In this document: piece after piece, positions 56,477 to 64,000 of the stretch | How positions within the stretch are numbered: the stretch's first letter is position 1 | How the letters are laid out: every line of letters begins with the position of its first letter | DNA from: Mesocentrotus franciscanus | Lineage: Eukaryota; Echinodermata; Echinoidea; Camarodonta; Strongylocentrotidae | Direction of reading: 5' to 3' | DNA length: 64,000 nt | NCBI GenBank assembly: GCA_037976565.1 | Contig: CP137680.1 | Coordinates: forward strand, 29,781,694 to 29,845,693 | Notes under the pieces: model-generated | What the model saw: only the letters and a program-made list of their open reading frames with translations | The model's database searches: none | Told to the model about the DNA's origin: nothing | Made by a program: the position numbers and the translations under genes

Positions 56477-59400
56477 GTGTGGAGATGCCTGCTAGAAATC
56501 CTCATCAATTTCGCAAAGTGAACGCTACCTGGATAAAAGCCAATAGCATGGACAGCAAGCAATGGCTGCTGGTTTATGTATGTATCAGCATTTTGTGATC
56601 ATTTGCCCCTGATAATGCTCTGTGTGTAGACGTGAGAATGTTCTTCAAATCTGTTCCATCTTATATGTAAGGGAAGTTCATTGTTAACTCTGTTTTTTTG
56701 TGTGTACAACATTGTCCTCATTGGCAGTGTGTTTTATTTCATGATCACTACAGAAATCACAACTATTTGTTTCTTTGTATTTGTTAATCCTGTCAGAGCC
56801 GAACAAGAAACATTAAGAATTTATTGGTCTTCTTCTAGTTATTTTCAAATTTGAAGGGAGGCAGACATAAAATTCAAGATCTTTCACCTTCTTATTGGAA
56901 TCCCACTCTGAAAATGCCCTCTCGTCCCGGAGGTGCTCCCAGAATGCAGCAGTGATGATGTCATCCTGATGATGTTCTGCTTTCTCTTGAATGATTTTTT
57001 ATATCGTACCAAGACAAGCCAAGCACTTCCTGGAGGTTGTCATCAGTCCAGTGTTTATCCCTTTTTATAATTACCTCAATACATCACAATACTCAAAGTA
57101 ATCCATATCATAGTCAGTATGATTATATTAAGTTTGTTTAGTAGAGATCAGTTTATTTTTAACTTGCTCTATGCAGTTTGTGTTTGGCCATGAGAAGCAC
57201 TTGCCATCACCATCATCGTTAAGCGTCCATTTTTCCTACACCACGCTGTGGAGTTGAAAGGATCTGCCTGGGGCGAGGCCAGATGCTCTCATATCTTCTT
57301 CTAGTGTCTCCTTGGGCATTTTGAGCCAACCATCTAGAAATTCATTGCTCTCTGAAGCGAAGTATCAAAATAGAACACTCAGATCCAAACCAAGATTGTC
57401 TTGCAAGTTCAATTTTTCTACAGGATGTGGATGTGGTCTCTCAAGTGCTTGGGAAACAGAGTTGAGCCATGGTTAGCTTTTCATGCTGAAGTTCCTGTTC
57501 CCAGTCAAATTAGTGAAACTCATGAGACCAAATATCTTAAAGTCATTGTATTGATTTTCTCTATACCAGACCTGGGATTGTATTGTGGATAAGATTTGTT
57601 TTTTACTCTTGTGGCCATAGATATATTGAGAGCTCAGCTGCAGATCTTAATTTCTAGTGTGGTGGGAAGAATGTATTTTCATTCGTTATGAACCTTCACA
57701 TACAGTGACACAATTACAAGTGGGCTTCAGCGACTATTTTTAATGTTGGGACAATCAGATAGGAGTTATTTTGAAATTACACTGTTTATGTTTGGGAACG
57801 TGAAGACATGGAAATTGTTTTATTTTTAGTTCTAATTTTCCATGATCGTCATCTCTCAGCGTGAGATCCGTTTTCTTCTTCCTGCATACTTCTTTTGATC
57901 CTCTTTTCTGCCTTTTCACTTCCTCATCGAGGTGACGTATCACATAAACTGATTGACGTTCTTTTGCCTTAGATCCATGTAGAGATATTGTTCACAGTGG
58001 AGGAAAAAAGAGTGCCAAATAAAGATCAAAGCTCATGTATGAAAGGTAACATAACGCGTAATGCTATTATGTAACTACACACCTCACATAGCATTGGTTT
58101 GTCATAACATAGAGAGCAAAGCATTACAAATTATTGTTAACAGGGTACACATGAAGCATTAGAAGTTGAATTGAAGAACCAGTGGCTTTGTTTAAGGAAT
58201 ATTTCAGACTCAGTGATCCGACATCATCATATGACAATATCTAATATTGGGAGATTTCAGACATTCTTATCAAGCCCTTACTTGTCCATTTTCTTGAAAA
58301 TGTTCATAATTATGTCTACACCTTTGTTTTTATCCTGTGATGTTGTAAATTGTGTGTTCACTTTTTGATTTAGATTTCTATTTTATTTACATCTTTATTT
58401 CTAGCACGATACAATTCCGTTGATTATGAAACATGATTTTGAAAACAAAACACAAAAATTCTTCATTTACTTTGATGTTTTCTATTGAGCATAGATATAT
58501 TTTATACTACTAATGTTCTATTGAATTCTTGAAACGTATGATTTTTCATGTTGTGTTTTTCAATGTAGCAAGTACATGTAGATTGTACTGTCAAATAGAT
58601 CCATGTAGAGCGTGATGTTGATTTAGTAATATCAGACTAAGGGTGCTAATACCTTGCACACCAAATCACTACAGAGATAATGTTAGTTAATATCAGGTAA
58701 AGGCATTGAGTCTGGAAGCGTTGTGAAAGGTGGGATTTGATAAATGAGTAAGAGATTTAGAGTTCTGTGTGTGTGACAAGATGCACAATTTTATCACTTG
58801 TCATTTGTCAATAACTGTAAGATATGTTAATTGTATTAATACTTTTTTTCAGAAGGGTTTAACAGTTGACTCTCTGAATTGTACATGAATCTGTAATTAA
58901 AAAAGAATAAAAGAATAGATTGTATGTATATGATGTCATGTATTCAGAGTGTTATCTAAGATGGGAATCAAATTCTTTGTAGAACAATAAGATTTGAGGA
59001 CGTAATATAATATGAGTGTGTAGTGTACTGTTATTGATTCCTGTTTAAATGACGTGGTGCACCTGTATTTCAAATTGAGGTCTTCCGACCACGTGTTGTT
59101 ACATAGAGCCAGCCAAACTCGAATGTCGTTTGCTGCTTGTCCAAAGTCAAGGGTTATAGGACTAAAATGCTATGCTAGAAACGCCATAGCCTTGTCAGTC
59201 AGCCCGTATTGTAAGGGAAATGGTTTCAGCTTTTGCTCTTCAAATTGGCTAAACTAAGTATCTCTTACTGCTTCTACAAGCATTGTTCTTCTACGATGGA
59301 ACTGTAACATTTATTCCATATTGATGCTAAAAATTTGCCCAGTTGTATGAGAGAAGAATTTGGGTGAATTCATGTTGCTAATTTAAAGATTTGATGCTTG

Positions 59401-61131
59401 TTTTCCTAGAAAATATTACAATTCAATGAACCACATCTTGCTGCAAACAAAAAAGAAGCAAATGCCACCATGTTTGTACTGGATGCATATAGTGTGATAT
59501 GGAGAATTCTTTTCTGATATCGTAAAAGTTTTAAACCGAAAATTGTGATCTGTAGGATGTGTTTGGGTAAGTGGAATTAGCGTGCAGCTGAGATGTGGAT
59601 TTTAAACCTTCAGCTATGTGTAATTACTACAACATAACGTTGTGGTCCAAAACTACCAAGTTTATTTGGTATTTTGTTAATACTACTACCTGTTGATATT
59701 CCACCGCTAGTTTCTAAGATGTGGAGACAAACGTAGGATGTTGTGCATAATGATTTATGGAATGTGCTCTGACCAAGGTTGATTTTTGCTACTATCTCAG
59801 TTTGTGAATACCATTTCCTTATTAAAGGTTGTATGCTTCTTTGGTGTTGTTATGATCATGTCAGAACTGCCAATGTTACAAAATCATCCTTTTAAAGCAT
59901 TTGTTAGGTGTCTGTTTTTGTAATTTGGAATAGATCCTTTATGTAAATTCATTAAAAGTGCTAAATCCATTCAAACATATCAAAATATATCTGGGAATAC
60001 ACACATGTATTAAACTCTAGAGCACGTATCTTTCAACAACTTGGTTAAATGATATTACTGCAGAGGAGAAAATTACATCTATGATGGAATAGGCAACTGT
60101 ATCTGTGACCAGACTGTCTATTGTACAAGCCCATATCTCGCTAGGATACGTGCTTTTGTCATTTTGTAGACCGAATTTCCTTAATCTGCCTAATATTTAT
60201 TTTCATTTCTTTCTTCTTCAAAATATGTTATTTTTAATGGAATGTATCTGGTTATATAATGAGGCAGGTCATATTTCAATATAATGTAATTATGAAGGAT
60301 ATATATAGAAGGTGGATTTAAACCCATTACATATTGGAACTGAATGGCTCCTGTATTAAAACCTACTGAAATGAAAGAGTTCATAGTAAGAACTTGAGAA
60401 GGTTAATCTGGTATCTTATCTTCATGTAGAAGCAACATTTAGTTGGGATGAGGTTTGCCATGTGAATTTAGAGGGGGGAAAAAAAGAAGACATTTTGACT
60501 GTTTCAATTAAATGTCTACAATTAGACCTCTATAATGAATTAAACTGGTCTGTGTTTGTGGTAGGAAAGAAATGGTGTAGCTGAAACTTGAATGGAGAAA
60601 AAAATCATTGCCCAATTTATACTTTATACAACATTACTGGTCTTCCATTCTTAGTCCTATTTTGCTCATGATACATCTAAATGCTTGGGAGTCCAATTAT
60701 TCAATTATTTGTATTTAATTATTGATTTTTTGTTTGGTTTTATCGTTTTCTTTTCTGATTTATATTGTCCCTGTGCCTTTCTGTAGAACATAGCTACTCC
60801 TGTATCGAAAGTTAATTTTACGCACATGAATATTAAGAGGAACATTTGAAGTGAGTGCTTACTTCCTTTTAAGTCACTATCCATTTGCTTGTGCATGAGA
60901 ATATTGAACATTCTGAAATTGGCAGGCATAAATAATCCATTATTTCCCTGTTTTGTATGTTTCTTTCTCCCCCTCCTTTATTGCATTTTACGCTGAAATG
61001 AAATTACACAACACAATAGGACAAGATCCATAATGTAAAAATGAGAGGTTGCTCTTTAAAATTTCATTCCATTTTGAAATTGCAATCTTCACACCATATT
61101 TTTGTGAAAACTGTTTTTCTTGTCTGAAGAT
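56477..61131 (+). other. Probable PP2C 3' UTR and downstream spacer
   Basis: Repeat-poor AT-rich sequence in contrast with the rest of the window. AATAAA motifs at 58018 and 58906 are possible polyadenylation signals. No other gene is recognised; short frames lack domains. Confidence 0.45.
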
Positions 61132-61454
61132 CAGGGGGGGGGTGTTTCACAAAGATCCTAAGTTGAACTTATCTCTAAGTTGGACTTAACAATTATGGAA
61201 AACCGTTAGCATCTATGAAAATATTTTGTAAAAGTTATTTTAAAAGGCATAAAATATTGATTCAAATCATTCATATTTTCTATCATCAAGGAGATTTCAT
61301 GTTCTTGATGTGGAATTCATGAAAAGTCTAAAATACTTGAAATTTTGCTTTTGAATATATTTTTTTTTAAGGCTACAAATGGCTCTCCATAATGTTTAAG
61401 TCCAACTTAGAGTTAAGTTCGACTTTAATAGGATCTTTGTGAAACACCCCCCTG
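61132..61454. mobile_element. Palindromic MITE T2
   Basis: CAGGGGGGGGTGTTTCACAA at the left and TTGTGAAACACCCCCCTG at the right. The arms carry AAGTTGGACTTAAC/TTAAGTCCAACTT. Same family as T1. Confidence 0.85.
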
Positions 61455-63640
61455 ATGGGTTTCTTTCTATTTGTCAGAGAAAGAGTCCATTATCAATTGA
61501 ACTATTGATACAAGGGTATGATTAATGGAATATTTTTTTAGATTTGTTTCATTCAAGAGTAATATGCAATGATGCGGGAATAAATGAAATGATTAATTTA
61601 CTTGCTGTTAAGAAATGCACACAATCGTATATTTTTCTTTTTTTGAAATTATTTTACAGTTATTTCACAATTAAATTAAAAATGAAGAGTTTAGGGCAAA
61701 TATTTACAGGGGTAGCCTGATGCTGTAGCACTGGAAATGTGTGTGTAAAAGTGGAGGTCCTGACTACAGATAACATGATAGGAACAATTGTTCAGATACA
61801 TGTGCATGTATGACGCGGTAAACCACACTACTATTTTACATAATGACGTAAGTGTAATACGCTTCCCATTTCTGTATTGTATAACACAGAGGTCGGGTAA
61901 TACACATGGGACCATTGTTGAACACGGTTGCCATTCATTACACATTTCTAACAAAAACACTGCGGTCTACCACATCATATCTTAATGAGCCTTGATGCAT
62001 ATTTATTGACAATGCAGTGGTTGAATAGTATTTGTCTTATTTAGGTCAAAGGTTTTCAAGCATCAAAACTGCTACATTATTTGTACCTGAATTTTGTTTT
62101 TTAAAGAGATGAGAATAGCATAGCAACAATTGCTAATATCAGGAAATAAAAGGTATTTTGCTTGGCATTGTATGAGACAAAATCAGGGAAAATGTAAAGT
62201 TACCATAAACTTTGATCACATGGTGCATATCATCACCTACAAGGGCGTTAACTCTGTGTGAAAGTTTATAGGTTGACGACCTTCTGGCTCTTGGCATACA
62301 TATCTTCTATGTATTTATGTTTACGTTTTTTCAAGAATTAATATATATATTGCATTGATATAAGACAAAGCTGTGGACTTCTGATGTCATGACATTTTCA
62401 AAATTGATTAATGCAGGTAGTCTGGATCAATAGCATTTCAGCTAAATCTTTTGATTCAGTTTGACAGATTTTGAGTTTGCTTGAATAAAATGTACATGTA
62501 CTTTGATGGTAGAAGTATGTGTTTGTACAGTGATAAATGTAATGAAGAGATTAAACATAGCAACTATTAATGAAACAGGAAAGCATTGATTCGTTTTCAT
62601 GAATATACAATTTTGCTGCCTCTTAATTTGTCTCTTATCAACCCATTGATTGTTTTGCTCTCTGAAAATGTGGATTCTTGGATACCAATCTTGTCACTTT
62701 TCTCTATTTTTCTCAGTATATAAGAATATCAAATAATATGATTTTGTATTTTACAGTTCAGTATACTTTGAGTGGCCCAATAAGCTTCATACAAAATGTT
62801 TTTCATTTACAGTAAAGGTAGTATTCTCTGTTGATTCACGTTGCATGATTGAATCTAGACCAATGTTTTCCTGGTTTATAATTCACCACCACGATAATTT
62901 ATCAACACTGATAGAAGCAGACAGAATTCAAGATTAATGCCAGAAGCTCAGAATGCCGTGTCATCTTTACAAAATTATTCCCTTACCTCATAAATCTCAC
63001 CCAATGGCCATTTTGTACAGAGTTCATACAGACTTCGTTCCCTTCGTCTTGTTCTGTTTTGTGGGTTTATTCTTTACGACATCAAAGAGGGGTTTTTTTA
63101 TTTTTGATCTCACACGATGAGGCGCAAAACTGTGTTGTAATTTTGATCAAGTTGTATCGCGTTTAAAAGATTAAATGTACTGATGAAAGTCATACATGTG
63201 CATCTGATTGCAAAGAAAAAAATTATATATATAAAGCAGGATTGGTGATTTCTGCAAACCCTGTGCCGTGTTGTTTTAGGATATACACTTGTACTGATGT
63301 GTAACGATTGCTCCAATGAAGACACAATTCACCTGTTGAGACCCAAAAGGCAGTTAACTCTGTGTAAAAGCATATGAGTTAACACCCTTCTGGCTCTAAA
63401 CAGACAAATTCATTGTAAACCCCCTCTACCGTTCATGTTGTTAGCTAACTGATGTTCTAGAGAGTACTGCATTTGAATATTTTTGAAGAAAAAAAAAATA
63501 ATGATGAATTGACGATGACTTGTGTGTATGTGATCACTATGTAAATAAAAACTTAAACCCACCTTGGTCTGCCTCCAGTTATTCGAATGCTTGTGGATGA
63601 TTTATTGGAATCTTATTGGTAGTCTAATAACGTGATGTAA
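61455..63640 (+). other. Intergenic or extended 3' UTR
   Basis: AT-rich, with no gene recognised. AAGGCAGTTAACTCTGTGT at 63349 and GGGCGTTAACTCTGTGTGA at 62244 recur with nearby CCTTCTGGCTCT, so a short diverged repeat is present. AATAAA at 63544. Confidence 0.4.
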
Positions 63641-63642
63641 TA

Positions 63643-64000
63643 GAGTACCGAAGCTGTGACGTCATAAAAATCTATTTTTGGAATTTCTCAAATTTTTCTT
63701 CATTTTCCGAAAGAGCACCAAAAATAATGTCCAAATGTCGAAAACTAATTGAATATCTTAAGTACTTGCCGAGATATGACCATCTGAATAAAAAGATTGC
63801 CTATGGGAACTCAGTGTTATATTGCTCTGGCTCATAACATTAGGAGCCAGAGCAATATAGCACTGAGTTCCCATAGGCAATCTTTTTATTCAGATGGTCA
63901 TATCTCAGCCAATACTTAACATATTCAATTGATTTTCGACATTTGGACATTATTTTTGGTGCTCTTTCGGAAAATGAAGAAAAATTTGAGAAATTCCAAA
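63643..64000. mobile_element. Palindromic MITE E2, cut by the window edge
   Basis: Starts after TA with GAGTACCGAAGCTGTGACG and follows E1 (8323-8696) through the central hairpin (GGAACTCAGTGTTATATTGC and its inverse). The last bases and right TSD lie beyond 64000. Confidence 0.85.

Overview
This is eukaryotic, intron-bearing, repeat-dominated DNA, probably from a marine invertebrate deuterostome; an echinoderm is my best guess. That guess is an inference from the AT-rich intergenic sequence, the one phosphatase gene split by long introns, CR1/L2-like LINE fragments and the TIR families present (GGGGGGTGTTTCACAAAG, CAGGGGCGGATC, TTAA-flanked AGGGCAAGTCC). There are no operons or prokaryotic features. 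Nearly every open frame in positions 1-44000 is repeat-derived.

Layout. Positions 1196-9009 are one palindromic TTAA-type element that has been hit repeatedly; the target-site duplications (TSDs) allow the nesting to be read. Positions 9800-10813 hold a Ser/His-rich duplicated region with an in-frame 39-bp tandem repeat. Positions 11503-16169 are a 4.67-kb foldback whose two arms are each about 2.2 kb. Positions 16321-26800 are one 46-bp satellite array split at 18474-25390 by a CACTG-ended DNA transposon that itself carries a frameshifted LINE (ORF1, endonuclease, reverse transcriptase). Positions 27000-30835 hold microsatellites, a TTAA-flanked element and a LINE 3' end. Positions 30836-32624 are an hAT-like element filled with a repeated module also found in the foldback and near 38.4 and 40.5 kb. 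Positions 32820-34837 are an element made of ACCAGTTG/CAACTGGT words. Positions 35474-36661 hold two more TIR elements. Positions 37718-41575 are a LINE reverse transcriptase interrupted by a three-deep nest. Positions 41740-43877 hold arrays of TGCCGCAGATCTGCGGCA-type palindromes and another hAT-like element. Positions 43896-44395 are an assembly gap of exactly 500 N.

The only confident host gene is a PP2C-family (PPM) Ser/Thr phosphatase on the plus strand. Seven exons are visible (45550-56476) and the 5' exon or exons are missing. Its introns carry several small TIR elements and a tandem partial duplication of one exon. The 7 kb downstream is repeat-poor and probably includes the 3' UTR. 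A last palindromic element runs off the right edge.

There is no operon-like system here. The biologically interesting content is transposon ecology (nesting, palindromes, a repeat module shared between unrelated elements) and a possible exon duplication in the phosphatase. All identity statements are from reading only; coordinates of degenerate repeats are approximate to several bases.
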